Shown here piece by piece: positions 35,797 to 45,700 of a stretch of DNA of 64,000 nt. The notes beneath the pieces were generated by a model, which did no database searches, was not told where the DNA came from, and saw only the letters and a list, made by a program, of their open reading frames with translations. Where the stretch lies: the NCBI GenBank assembly GCA_047921455.1, contig JBLRWC010000010.1, forward strand, positions 13,785-77,784, written 5' to 3'. The stretch comes from XN24 sp047921455. GTDB taxonomy: Bacteria > Pseudomonadota > Gammaproteobacteria > Steroidobacterales > XN24. Numbering within the stretch: the stretch's first letter is position 1; each line of letters opens with the position of its first letter. The position numbers and the translations under genes were made by a program.

Positions 35797-37169
35797 CGCG
35801 CGCGGCCCTCGGCCACCAGCGGCGGGTCATGGCTGTCGGCGGTAATCCACGCCATGACTTCGTAATAGCGACGAATGTTTTCCACGAAGCGCACCGGCTC
35901 CCAGCCGCGCGCATAACCAAATCTCGTTTCCCGGTACCAGCGTTCCTGGGTGAGCAGCGGCAAGCTTTCGCGTACATGCGGCCAGCGATCCGGATCGAAG
36001 CCGCGTCGCTGCGTGATGACCCGGGCGTCTTCCAGGTGGCCAAAGCCGACGTTGTAGGCCGCCAGCGCCATCCAGGTCCGGTCCGGCTCGGGAATGCGTT
36101 CGGGAATGCGGTTGAGCACTCTTGCCAGGTAACGCGCGCCACCCCGGATACTTTGCTCGGGATCCTCGCGATCGCTCACGCCCATGGCCTCGGCCGTGCG
36201 CAAGGTGAGCATCATCATGCCCCGGACCCCAGTCGGCGACACGGCTTGCGGGTTCCAGTGGGATTCCTGGTAGCTGAGGGCTGCGAGCAAGCGCCAGTCG
36301 AGGCCGTGCTCGGCAGCAGCCTCCTCGAACCACGCGCGGTAGCGCGGCAAACGCGTATCGATGTGTCGCAGGAAGGTGCGCGTGCCGACATAGTCGAAAC
36401 GCTCCGTGTGGCCGAGGTATCGATCCATGATTTCCTCAAGCCGCCCGCTAGTGCGCAGGTCCTCGAAATAAACCTCCGCCGCAGCCACCAGCGAGCGGTC
36501 GTCGCCCGAGCGGAAAGCCCAGGCCACCGGCTGCGGGTCGCTGACGTCGAAGGCGACGCTGATGTCCGGATGAAAGTACCGGTTGATCAGCACTGCAGTG
36601 GAATCCGCGATAGTCAGCTCGATCTCGCCCGTGGCCACCTGCGCCAGCAGGTCCGGCACCTCGCGGCGCGGGTTTTCCAGCCAGGTCAGTCCCGGCGCCG
36701 TCATGCGCAGCTGTTCGAGCGTGTCGGCAAAGCTGCTTCCCGCGGGCACCTCGAGGCGCTGTCCGAAGGTGTCTGCCAGGCTACGCGGTCGGTAGGTGCC
36801 TTGCCGGTAGACGAGTTGTTCCGTGACCTCGCGATACGGCGGGCCAAAGACGAACGCATCCTGGCGCGCCGGCGTGACGGTCAGCGCCGCGGCAGCCACG
36901 TGCGCCCGACCCCGCGCCAGCGGCGGAAACAGCTGGGGGACGCTGTCGAGCACCTCGATTTCGAGGGCGACGCCAAGGTAGTCGGCGAATCCCCTGGCCA
37001 GTTCGTATTCCGGTCCCACGGGCCCATCCGGGCCGATGTAGTGCGTCGTGGGCGCATTGCGCGTGACGACCCTGAGCGCGCCATCGCGATGCACCTGCTC
37101 GAGCAAGGTGAGGCGCGGGCTGCAGGTGCCGAGCAGCAGGCATAGCACGATGATGGCGAAGAACCTCAA
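35793..37169 (-). CDS. mltF: Membrane-bound lytic murein transglycosylase F
   Basis: About 458 residues. An N-terminal export signal (RFFAIIVLCLLLG) leads into a solute-binding-protein (SBP_bac_3) domain (GALRVVTRNAPTTHYIGPDG through about residue 250), then a lysozyme-like SLT domain with catalytic Glu in ALSYQESHWNPQAVSPTGVR and MALAAYNVGFGH. It cleaves peptidoglycan glycan strands. The start is uncertain: TTG 37169 has AAGGA upstream and overlaps the stop of a small frame, while GTG 37220 has no ribosome-binding site and would add a Cys-rich leader. LLLGTCS looks like a lipobox, but Thr at -1 is atypical. Confidence 0.85.
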   Translation of the reverse strand: MRFFAIIVLCLLLGTCSPRLTLLEQVHRDGALRVVTRNAPTTHYIGPDGPVGPEYELARGFADYLGVALEIEVLDSVPQLFPPLARGRAHVAAAALTVTPARQDAFVFGPPYREVTEQLVYRQGTYRPRSLADTFGQRLEVPAGSSFADTLEQLRMTAPGLTWLENPRREVPDLLAQVATGEIELTIADSTAVLINRYFHPDISVAFDVSDPQPVAWAFRSGDDRSLVAAAEVYFEDLRTSGRLEEIMDRYLGHTERFDYVGTRTFLRHIDTRLPRYRAWFEEAAAEHGLDWRLLAALSYQESHWNPQAVSPTGVRGMMMLTLRTAEAMGVSDREDPEQSIRGGARYLARVLNRIPERIPEPDRTWMALAAYNVGFGHLEDARVITQRRGFDPDRWPHVRESLPLLTQERWYRETRFGYARGWEPVRFVENIRRYYEVMAWITADSHDPPLVAEGRAR

Positions 37170-37288
37170 GTGGCGCCGTCCTTGCGCATAGCGGCCGGCT
37201 CCACAGCAGCATCGAGACACCGACCCCGGGCACTAACAACCCCACCGGCAAGCAGGATCGTGAGAATCAGTATCTGGTCGAGCGTCAT
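37166..37288 (-). CDS. Hypothetical 40-residue membrane peptide upstream of mltF
   Basis: ATG 37288 opens a 40-codon frame starting MTLDQILILTILLAGGVVSA, one hydrophobic helix followed by a polar tail (ARGRCLDAAVEP). Its TGA overlaps the proposed TTG of mltF by 2 bases, which would allow translational coupling. The start resembles the N-terminus of SLC13-type permeases, so it may be a decayed fragment of such a gene rather than a functional peptide. Little else supports it. Confidence 0.3.
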   Translation of the reverse strand: MTLDQILILTILLAGGVVSARGRCLDAAVEPAAMRKDGAT

Positions 37289-37483
37289 CAGCAAAGAGCC
37301 CCCTGAGGTGGCGCGGCCAGGTCCAGGTAAAGTCCGCCGCCGCCGGTTTTCTGTCCCGATGCGGTCGGCAAGCATGGTGCATTGCCGGGCCCGGGCATCC
37401 CCTTCAGTCGGATGATAAACTCCCGACGCCCAGGACGCCCGAGCCGGCGTCGATCTGTTGGTATGCTCGGAGGTGGCGCAGCG

Positions 37484-39451
37484 ATGCCCAGGATTCTCGC
37501 TTCTCTTGTTACGACCCTTTGCATTATGTCGGCAACGGCCACGGCCACGGCCACGGCGCTGGCCGCACCGCCGCTGGAGAACATGGTGCGCGCGGAGGAA
37601 TTCACGGGGGCGTCGCTGTCACCCGACGGTACGATGCTGGCGGTAGCAACACCGGTCGGCGAACGGACCTGCCTCACGGTGCTAAACATCGAGAATCCGG
37701 ACCAGACCTCGATCGTGCACCAGTCCTGCCCGCCCGGCCGCGAGTCCATCCTGGCCGATGGCCTGATCTGGGCGAACGAAGAGCGCATCATTTTTCGCAC
37801 CACCCAACAACTCGGCAGTCTCGCCCAACCGGTATTGACCGGCCGGATTTTCGCCATCAACGCGGACGGCTCGCGGGGTGAACAGATTTTCGGCCACCCG
37901 ATCGGGACCGATGGATTGACTTTCAGGATGGTCGAGATTGTCGACCTGCTGGGCGATGAGCCGCGCCAGATTCTCGTCTCCACGCTGACGTTTTCAGCCT
38001 ATGGCGAGCGGCTCAATGCGCAAGTCGAGCGTGTCGATGTCTACTCGGGGCGCAAGCTGATGGTGGCGGAAAGCCCGCTGGAGCGCGGCCGCCTGCTCGC
38101 CGACAGCGAGGGTCGTATCCGGTTCGCCACCGGGAGCAACGTCGATGGAGAGCAGCAGTTCGCCTGGCGGCGTGACGAAGACTCCCCATGGATCGAGTTC
38201 AAGAGTCCCTTCGAGGCCGATATCAATCCCCTGCGGTTCACCGAGGATGACGATGCGCTGATTGTCTCTTCCCGCCAGCAAGGCGAACTCGGCCTTTGGC
38301 GTGTCGATCTCGAAGAGGGCGACCGGAAACCCCTGTTGATCAACGAGCGTTCCGAGCTGCGCGGCGCGATCTACGATCGGCGCGGCGAACGGGTGATCGG
38401 CGGGCGGTTCGAGCCGGACTATCCATTGGTGCAGTTCCTGGACGACGAGCATCCCGACGCCGTGCTCTGGCGCAGCGTCATGGGCGCCTTTCCGGGATAT
38501 GACATCAGGATCAACAGCTTCACGCGGGACGGCGACCGGGCCGTCGTGATGCTGCGTAGCGACCGCTCGCCATGGGCCTGGTACCTGCTGGATACGGAAA
38601 ACCTGCAGATGCGCTTTCTGATGTCCTCCAGCGGCTGGGTGGACCCGGCCGTGCTGTCGGCGCGGGAGCCTTTCCGGATCCAGGCGCGCGACGGCCTGGA
38701 GCTGACCGGCTACCTGACCTTGCCGCCGGACGGCCGGGACGAGAACCTGCCCGCGGTCATGTTGGTGCACGGCGGTCCCCATGGCCCTTACGACAGCTGG
38801 GGGTATGACCTCGAAGCGCAGTTGCTGGCCAGCCGCGGCTTTGCGGTGGTGCAGCTGAACTTTCGCGGCTCCGGCGGCTACGGCCAGCAGTTCGAGCGCG
38901 CCGGTTACCGGCGGTGGGGCACCGCGATGCAGGATGACGTCACCGACGCAACCCTGTGGCTGATCAGGGAAGGCATCGCGGCGCCCGACCGGATCTGCAT
39001 TTACGGCGGCAGCTACGGCGGCTATGCCACGCTTGCGGGCATCACCCGGGAGCCGGACCTGTATGCCTGCGCCTTTACCTATGTCGGCGTGTACGACCTC
39101 GACATGATGTGGCGCGAGGGCGATATCCCGCAGCGGGCGGAAGGACGCGCATTCCTCGATCGCGTGCTGGGCGATCGCCGCGCGGATGCCGACGACATTG
39201 CCGCCCGTTCGCCGGTCAACCACGTGGCGCGCATCAAGACGCCGCTGTACGTCGCCCACGGGCGGCGTGACCAGCGTGTCCCGATCGCGCAATACAATGC
39301 ACTGACGCGCGCACTGGACGCCGCTGGAATCCCTTACGAGAGCCTCGTGTTCCGAAACGAGGGACACGGCCTCTCGGACCCCGATAACCGCGTGCGGTAT
39401 TACTCGGAGTTGCTCAGGTTCCTCAAGGAGCACACGGCCGCGGCTGATTGA
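37484..39451 (+). CDS. S9 family prolyl oligopeptidase (acylaminoacyl/dipeptidyl peptidase type)
   Basis: About 655 residues, exported: ATG 37484 follows GGAGGTGG and begins a signal peptide (RILASLVTTLCIMSATATA). A WD/propeller-like N-terminal half (about residues 30-390) is followed by an alpha/beta-hydrolase domain with nucleophile Ser510 in YGGSYGGYATLAG, Asp596 in HGRRDQRVPIAQ and His628 in NEGHGLSD, the prolyl oligopeptidase triad. Such enzymes cut short peptides in the periplasm. Earlier in-frame starts (37382, 37412, 37463) lack ribosome-binding sites. No obvious operon partner; the long gap before it holds only the mltF upstream region. Confidence 0.9.
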   Translation: MPRILASLVTTLCIMSATATATATALAAPPLENMVRAEEFTGASLSPDGTMLAVATPVGERTCLTVLNIENPDQTSIVHQSCPPGRESILADGLIWANEERIIFRTTQQLGSLAQPVLTGRIFAINADGSRGEQIFGHPIGTDGLTFRMVEIVDLLGDEPRQILVSTLTFSAYGERLNAQVERVDVYSGRKLMVAESPLERGRLLADSEGRIRFATGSNVDGEQQFAWRRDEDSPWIEFKSPFEADINPLRFTEDDDALIVSSRQQGELGLWRVDLEEGDRKPLLINERSELRGAIYDRRGERVIGGRFEPDYPLVQFLDDEHPDAVLWRSVMGAFPGYDIRINSFTRDGDRAVVMLRSDRSPWAWYLLDTENLQMRFLMSSSGWVDPAVLSAREPFRIQARDGLELTGYLTLPPDGRDENLPAVMLVHGGPHGPYDSWGYDLEAQLLASRGFAVVQLNFRGSGGYGQQFERAGYRRWGTAMQDDVTDATLWLIREGIAAPDRICIYGGSYGGYATLAGITREPDLYACAFTYVGVYDLDMMWREGDIPQRAEGRAFLDRVLGDRRADADDIAARSPVNHVARIKTPLYVAHGRRDQRVPIAQYNALTRALDAAGIPYESLVFRNEGHGLSDPDNRVRYYSELLRFLKEHTAAAD

Positions 39452-39489
39452 GCGCGGCCGGTTCACGCGGCGCGCGAACCGGCCGTGTG
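39431..39489. terminator. Nested inverted repeats at the end of the S9 peptidase gene
   Basis: Two perfect 10-bp inverted repeats share bases: CGGCCGGTTC (39455-39464) with GAACCGGCCG (39476-39485), and CACACGGCCG (39431-39440) with CGGCCGTGTG (39480-39489). They cannot form together. The inner hairpin could act as a terminator, although no T-run follows. Confidence 0.4.
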
Positions 39490-39603
39490 AATCAATTTGG
39501 ACTCACTCCAAGTCGCTAAGCGTGAACTGGCTCACCCTGTCGGAACGGCGGGACCGCTAAGCTGTTGTCCAACCTCCCTACCGTCTTGGCCGGAGAAGGA
39601 CTG

Positions 39604-39993
39604 ATGCAGCGTGACGCCGCGGTGAAACAGCCTGATCTTGAACCCATCCCGTCCGACCAGCTTTCGATCGCCCGCCTGGCGCGCGAGCGAGGGCAGCCGG
39701 CCGAGGAAGCTCGTGTCCTGGCGCTGCACACGCCGCATATACGCGTGCAGCTTCATCGCGCGAATCTCGAGCTGTCCGATGCGGGCGACTATTTCACGCT
39801 GAAGCTGTTGTTGGCGCGCGCGTTGCGGCGGAGCATGAGGAACGCCGTCATCGAGGTCGATGACGCCGAACAGGAAGCCCCCGCCGGCACCCTGTTTGAA
39901 ATCAGCCTGGTGCCGGATGACGTGCTGGCCTACAAGCGGGCCGCCAAGATTGCGCGACGGGTGTTGCGGGGGAATCACCGGCGACCGAGCTAG
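39604..39993 (+). CDS. Hypothetical protein
   Basis: A 129-residue soluble protein that I do not recognise. It is rich in Arg, Ala and Leu, with a helical middle (YFTLKLLLARALRRSMRNAV) between an N-terminal stretch with a repeated PxxQLSIARLARERG-like helix and a C-terminal SLVPDDVLAYKRAAKIARRV. There is no signal peptide or membrane segment. ATG 39604 follows GGAGAAGGA. It stands alone between the S9 peptidase and the first c-di-GMP riboswitch, in the same direction. A possible link to the downstream system is only positional. Confidence 0.6.
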   Translation: MQRDAAVKQPDLEPIPSDQLSIARLARERGQPAEEARVLALHTPHIRVQLHRANLELSDAGDYFTLKLLLARALRRSMRNAVIEVDDAEQEAPAGTLFEISLVPDDVLAYKRAAKIARRVLRGNHRRPS

Positions 39994-40102
39994 TCTCTGC
40001 GGGACGCCGGGCGCCCGGCTATGGCTTTGTCCATTGGCGGGAATAATGACAACAGCACCCGCGGCTATCCTGCCTTGTCCCGGGATGTTTTTGCCCGAAA
40101 AG

Positions 40103-40118
40103 CGTGACTTGGGTCACA
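40103..40118 (+). promoter_or_regulatory. CRP/Clp-like site upstream of the first c-di-GMP riboswitch
   Basis: CGTGACTTGGGTCACA matches TGTGA-N6-TCACA at nine of ten positions and lies about 50 bp before the aptamer, where an activator would bind. In Xanthomonadales the CRP homologue Clp is inhibited by c-di-GMP, so a site here could add a second c-di-GMP input; the identity of the regulator is inference. Confidence 0.45.
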
Positions 40119-40159
40119 CTAAATGGCCCACAAAGTGCGCCATAGTCTCCCCCACTTAA

Positions 40160-40245
40160 CGATAAAGGCAAACCCACCGAAAGGTGGCGACGCAAAGTCA
40201 CCGGTCTAAAGGGCGCTTCGCCCCAGGACAGCGGGACCGCCGAAA
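40160..40245 (+). ncRNA. Cyclic di-GMP-I riboswitch (GEMM-I), copy A
   Basis: The aptamer matches the GEMM-I consensus: GGCAAACC, then a stem CCACC-GAAA-GGTGG capped by a GNRA tetraloop, then GACGCAAAGTC, CCGGTCTA, a second stem GGGCG-CTT-CGCCC, and the closing CAGGACAGCGGGACCGCC. It sits 73-158 bp before the first gene of the nine-gene block at 40318, in a gene-free stretch of 39994-40317. The downstream leader contains TCCTC (40266-40270), which could pair with the GAGGA ribosome-binding site (40308-40312); this suggests control of translation initiation, but the switching direction cannot be read by eye. A near-copy lies at 50105. Confidence 0.95.
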
Positions 40246-40317
40246 TCCAGTCTGAGCATTGGGCTTCCTCGGTCCGCAGTGGCGAGTCGATCGCACCCTG
40301 GTGGATTGAGGACGGTT

Positions 40318-40899
40318 ATGCGCCGAGACTTCACCCCTTCCCTCAACAATACATTCGGCCCATTACAGCGCAACTCGGTGCGGCTCGGGAGCGTGCTGCT
40401 GCTTGTGCTGTTGTCCTTGGTCCTGCTCTCCACGGCGCGTGCACAGGAAATTTCGCGCGAGCAGATGAAAGGGCTCGATGAGCAAGTCCAGGAGATCAAG
40501 TCGGACGTGCTTGCGATCGCCGCCGAGCTGAGCCAGCTCGAGGAACGGCTGCTGTTTCCGTCCAACACCCAGGTTTCTGTTTTCGTGTCCCTGGAGGAGG
40601 GCGAGTCTTTCCGGCTCGACGCCGTCGAGATCCAGATCAATGGCCAGGCCGTCGCCCGCCACATCTACAGCTACAAGGAACTCGAGGCGCTCCAGCAAGG
40701 CGGAGTGCAGCGCATTTACACGGGAAACATTCCCACGGGTCCGCAGCAGCTCGAGGTCTCGGTCAGCGGCAAGTTGCGCAGTGGACGAGATTTCACCCTG
40801 AGCGAGCGTTTCAGCTTCGACAAGGGCTTCGAGCCGAAGCTGCTTGGCGTGAAACTCTCCGATCCCGCCGGCACCGGCATCCAGCTCGGGAATTGGTAG
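40318..40899 (+). CDS. Exported hypothetical protein, first gene of the riboswitch-controlled block
   Basis: A 193-residue protein directly behind riboswitch A, with a GAGGA ribosome-binding site. A hydrophobic segment (LLLVLLSLVLLSTARAQE, about residues 27-44) serves as signal peptide or anchor, followed by a short coiled coil (REQMKGLDEQVQEIKSD) and a beta-rich domain with NTQVSVFVSLEEGESFRL, EIQINGQAVARHIYSYKE and SDPAGTGIQLGNW at the end. I do not recognise a characterised family. Its place before TPR and ExbB/ExbD genes suggests a periplasmic part of the same envelope complex. Confidence 0.8.
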   Translation: MRRDFTPSLNNTFGPLQRNSVRLGSVLLLVLLSLVLLSTARAQEISREQMKGLDEQVQEIKSDVLAIAAELSQLEERLLFPSNTQVSVFVSLEEGESFRLDAVEIQINGQAVARHIYSYKELEALQQGGVQRIYTGNIPTGPQQLEVSVSGKLRSGRDFTLSERFSFDKGFEPKLLGVKLSDPAGTGIQLGNW

Positions 40900-40902
40900 G
40901 CC

Positions 40903-42786
40903 ATGATTCGCGTATCGGGCTGGAGTGTGGTGCTCGTCCTTGCGGCCTTGCCAGCCGCGGCGTTTTCGACGGAGCGGAATCTCCAGGATCTGTATTTCGG
41001 CGAGGCGCTGTACTACGCATACCAGGAGCGTTATCTCGATGCGCTTGAGCGTCTCGATACTGAGCTCGGGCAGCATTACCGCGTCGACGAGCCGCAACTC
41101 GATCCGCTGCATCACCACGTCGGCCACGCGGAATTTTCCGTTGGCGATTTCGAACTTCACTACCGCATGCATCACCGTGCCGGGCGCGCGATCCGCGCGG
41201 TACTCGAAGGCAACGTCGACCCCGTGGTCCGCAACGAGGCCGCATTCCGGCTGGCGCGGATTCATTTCCAGAAAGACCAGCCCGGAGATGCACTCCATGC
41301 GCTGGAACGGATCAGCGGGCCGCTGCCGCCAGGGATTCGCGATGACGTGGAATTCTTGCGGGCGAACGTGTACATGGCGCTCGGCCAGCCGGGTGACGCC
41401 GTGGAAGTGCTGCGTCGCCTGCAGAACACTGAGAGCCTGAAAGGGTTCGCGGCCTACAATCTTGGCATCGCCTTGTTGCAGGACGGCCGGCAGATCGAGG
41501 CGCTCGAGCAACTGGAGAAGGCCGGCCAGCTGAGAGGGCTGGCACAGGACGGGCTCGCGATCCGCGACAAGTCAAACCTCGTGCGCGGCGCATTGCTGAT
41601 GGACGCCGCAGAGTTCGGCCCGGCGCAGCAGACGCTGGAGCGGGTTCGACTGGAGGGTCCCTATTCCAGCCAGGCGCTGTTGGCGGCGGGCTGGGCGGAT
41701 ATTTCCGCGGATAATTTCGAGCGCGCGCTGGTGCCGTGGAATCTGCTGGCTGAGCGCGAAGTCACCGACGCGGCGGTCCAGGAAGCGTTGCTCGCGGTGC
41801 CGTACGCCTACAGCCGCCTGAATATCCATGGCCGTGCGGCGGTGCTCTACGGCGAGGCGGTCGAGGTATTCGGCGGCGAGCTCGACAAGGTGGATGCGTC
41901 GATCCGGAGCATTCGTGAAGGCAAGTTCCTGAAGGCCCTGGCGCAAGAGGAAATTCGCCAGGGCAAGGACTGGGTCATACGGCTGCGCAGCCTGCCGGAA
42001 ACGCCCGAAACGTTTTACCTGGCCACCCTGATGGCCTCGCATGACTTCCAGACTGCGCTGCAGAACTACCTGGATCTCGAGGACCTGCGCAAGCGGATGG
42101 ACGCATGGCAGGGCAGCTTCGACGCTTTCGAGGACATCATCCGGCACCGGCGCGATTTCTATGCACCGTTGTTGCCGGAGCTGGATCACTACTTCCGCGA
42201 GCTGGATTCCCAGATCCGCCTCAGGCTCGAGCAGCGCAGCAGCATCGACCGGCGCTTGCACGCCATGCTCACCGCACCCATGCCCGGCTATCTGGCCAAG
42301 GCCGACGAGCGCGTGATGTTCGAGACGATCGCACAACTCGAGGCGCGGCTGGGCGGGATCAACTCGGCCGACGAAGCCGCGCTCCAGTGGCGCATCGAGC
42401 GGCTGCGCGGCGTGCTGAACTACCACTTGCACACCGACTATCACGAGCGCTTCGCGGAGGCGCACGAGAACCTGCTGGCGCTGAACGAAGTGGTGGATGA
42501 CATGCAGGCCAGGTACCAGGCTTTCGTGCGCACCCGGCAGGCGGCGCTCCATAGTTACGTCGGCTATGACGAGCAGATCATCCGCCTCCGGCGTCGCGTC
42601 GCGACTGCCCAGCGACAGCTGGACGCGCTGATGGCGCGCCAGGGGCACATGCTGGAGCGTGTCGCAGTGAATGAGTTGTCACTGCGCCGGCAACGGCTGG
42701 AGGCTTACCAGAACCAGGCTCGCTACGCGTTCGCCGACAGCTATGACCGCGCCGCCCAGGCACAGGGCCAGGGGGACCAGGGCTAA
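40903..42786 (+). CDS. Large TPR periplasmic protein of the Glt-like block
   Basis: A 627-residue exported protein (signal peptide WSVVLVLAALPAAAFS) with TPR-type helical repeats across the first 350 residues (YYAYQERYLDALERLDTELG, GDALHALERISGPLPPGIRD, FAAYNLGIALLQDGRQIEAL) and a coiled-coil C-terminal half. The C-terminal 100 residues include QIIRLRRRVATAQRQLDALM. Comparable TPR proteins are encoded next to AglR/AglQ/AglS-type motors in Myxococcus (Glt proteins); the match is by architecture and context only. It overlaps the next gene by one base. Confidence 0.82.
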   Translation: MIRVSGWSVVLVLAALPAAAFSTERNLQDLYFGEALYYAYQERYLDALERLDTELGQHYRVDEPQLDPLHHHVGHAEFSVGDFELHYRMHHRAGRAIRAVLEGNVDPVVRNEAAFRLARIHFQKDQPGDALHALERISGPLPPGIRDDVEFLRANVYMALGQPGDAVEVLRRLQNTESLKGFAAYNLGIALLQDGRQIEALEQLEKAGQLRGLAQDGLAIRDKSNLVRGALLMDAAEFGPAQQTLERVRLEGPYSSQALLAAGWADISADNFERALVPWNLLAEREVTDAAVQEALLAVPYAYSRLNIHGRAAVLYGEAVEVFGGELDKVDASIRSIREGKFLKALAQEEIRQGKDWVIRLRSLPETPETFYLATLMASHDFQTALQNYLDLEDLRKRMDAWQGSFDAFEDIIRHRRDFYAPLLPELDHYFRELDSQIRLRLEQRSSIDRRLHAMLTAPMPGYLAKADERVMFETIAQLEARLGGINSADEAALQWRIERLRGVLNYHLHTDYHERFAEAHENLLALNEVVDDMQARYQAFVRTRQAALHSYVGYDEQIIRLRRRVATAQRQLDALMARQGHMLERVAVNELSLRRQRLEAYQNQARYAFADSYDRAAQAQGQGDQG

Positions 42787-45700
42787 TGCGCCGGATCTGC
42801 TTTATGGGCTTGCTCGCACCGGTCTTGCTGGCCGGATGCGCGACCAATCCCGATCGGCAAACGCTGGCCGAGCTCCGGTCCGTCGAGCCCGATATGCAGG
42901 ATATTCAGGTCTCGGACGGCCTTGATCGCGCCATGCGAGGGTACCGGAGCTTCCTCGCATCGACCCCGGAGTCGCAGCTGACGCCCGAGGCGATGCGGCG
43001 GCTTGCGGATCTGCAAATCGAAAAAGAGTACGGCATCCTTGGCGACGGCGCGATCCTGGAGATGCCCGTCCCCGAACACGGCATAAGCGACGGCGCCGCC
43101 CGCCAGCGCGAACCGGCGACAGGGGCTTACGTTGTCGCCAGGACCGATGAGTCGCCTGGCGATTTCGAGCAGCGGGCCACTCGCGCGCAGCTTCCGCTTA
43201 CCGACACCGACGCCGCCCCGATGGACGCCTGGTTGCCAGCCGGGGAGGATCCGGCGCTCGCGGCCGGCCCGCATGCCGCGATCGAACTCTACCAGCGCAT
43301 CCTCGCCGACTACCCCGCTTACCGGCATAACGACCAGGTGCTGTACCAGAAATCTCGCGCCTACGACGAACTCGGCATGACCGAGCAGGCCATGCAGGTA
43401 ATGGAACGCCTGGTCCGCGAGTATCCCGCTTCACGCTACATCGACGAGGTCCAGTTTCGGCGCGCCGAGTACTACTTCACTCGTCGCCAGTATCTCGAGG
43501 CCGAGCACGCCTACGCGGCCGTCAAGAGCATGGGCATTGGTTCCAGCTTCTATGAGCTCGCTTTGTACAAGCTTGGCTGGACACTGTTCAAGCAGGATTT
43601 CTACGAGGAAGCACTGCACGAATTCATGGCCCTGCTCGATTACCGGGTATCGATCGGTTACGACTTCGACCAGGAAAACGAAGCAAGCGACGTGCGCCGC
43701 GTAGCGGATACGTTCCGCGTCATCAGCTTGAGTTTTTCGAATCTCGGCCCGCCGGAAGTGGTGGAGGAGTACTTCGCGGAACACGGTAGCCGTGGTTACG
43801 AGGACCGGGTCTACGGCAACCTCGGCGAGTTCCATTTCGACAAGCTGCGCTTTAACGATGCCGCCAAGGTTTACAACGCCTTCATCCGGCTCAACCCGCT
43901 GCACCGCGTAGCGCCGAATTTCAGCATGCGCGTGATCGACATCTATGGCGCCGGCGGCTTTCCGATGCTCGTGGTGCAAGCCAAGAAAGACTTCGCCGAA
44001 AGCTATGGCCTGTCGGCCGAGTACTGGGATCACTTCGATATTGGCGACCGGCCGGAGATCGTGAGTTTCCTGAAGGGCAACCTGGAGGACCTGGCGAATC
44101 ACTACCACGCGATGTACCAGGATGAATTGCTGGGCGACGAGCAGGACGAGAATTACCGCGAGGCGCAGCACTGGTACCGAAGCTTCCTCGCGTCCTTCCC
44201 GGAAGATAACGATACGCCCGCGGTGCATTACCGGCTTGCGGACCTGGTATTTGAAGAAGGCGATTTCGGCGTCGCCGCGCTCGAGTACGAGCGCACGGCC
44301 TACGACTACTCCCCGCATCCACAATCGGCCTCGGCCGGGTATGCCGCCGTCTATGCGCACCGCGAACACCAGAAGCTGGCGAGCGGCAACGAGCGGCAGG
44401 AAGTACGACGCCAGGCAGTTGAAAGCTCGCTCAGGTTTGCCGATGCATTCCCGGAACACGAGCATGCGCCGGTGGTGCTTGCGGCCGCCGCCGACGACTT
44501 GTACGACATGCAGCAATACGAACGCGCCCTGGCGGCCGGCCAAGCCGTGCTCGGCCGCTACCCGGACAGCGCCTTGCCATTGCGACGTTCCGCCTGGATC
44601 GTCGTCGCCCATTCGTCTTTCGACTTGCTGGATTACGAAGCCGCCGAGCTCGCGTACACCAGTGTGCTGGGGCTGACCAGCGTCGAGGACGATTCGCGCC
44701 AGGATTTCGTCGATAATCTTGCTGCGGCGATCTACAAGCAGGGCGAACTCGCCAACCTCGCGGAGGATTACCGCGCGGCCGCCGGGCATTTCCTGAGGAT
44801 CCGCGAGTCCGCCCCGAGCTCCGGCATTCGCGCCGCGGCGGAATATGATGCCGGCGCGGCACTGATCCGCCTGGAGGACTGGTCCACCGCAGCCACCGTG
44901 CTGGAGGAGTTCCGCGCCGCCTATCCGGAACACGAACTGAATCGGCAAGCGACCCGGCAGATTGCCCACGTGTACCACGAGGATGGCCAGGTATTGCGTG
45001 CCGCCGCCGAGTACGAGCGCATCTCCGGCGAGGCGGATGATCCCGAGCTCGCCCGCGAGGCGCTGTTGCTGGCGGGCGATTTGTACGAGGAAACTGCGCC
45101 CGACCGCGCCCTCGACGTCCACCTCCGCTACGTCGAGCGCTTCCCGCAGCCAGTCGAAATCAACATCGAAACGCGCTTCAAGATCGCCGCGCGCTACAAG
45201 TACCTGGCGGATCAGCCGCAATATTACGAGCAATTACGGGCGATCGTCGCCATCGACGCCCAGGCCGGCGAAGCCCGTACAGACCGGACCCGGTTTCTTG
45301 CGGCCCAATCTGGACTCGTGCTGGCGGAGGATCTCTACCTGCGCTTCGGCGATGTCGAGTTGACCCAGCCGTTTGAACGCAGCCTGGCAGAAAAACAACG
45401 GCGCATGGATGCGGCCCTGGCGGCCTTCGATGGCCTGGTCGCCTATGAGGTTGGCGCAGTCACGGCGGCCGCCACTTTCTACATTGCCGAGATTTATTTC
45501 GGCTTCAGCCAGGCCTTGCTGGACTCTGAGCGGCCCGCTGATCTCGCCGCGGGCGACGTGATGGACTACGAGATGGCCATCGAGGAAGAAGCCTTTCCGT
45601 TCGAGGAACGCGCCATCGAGGTGCATGAAAAGAACCTCGAGTTATTGTCCGCCGGCGTGTTCAACGCCTGGGTGGAGCGCAGCCTCGACAAGCTTGCTGA

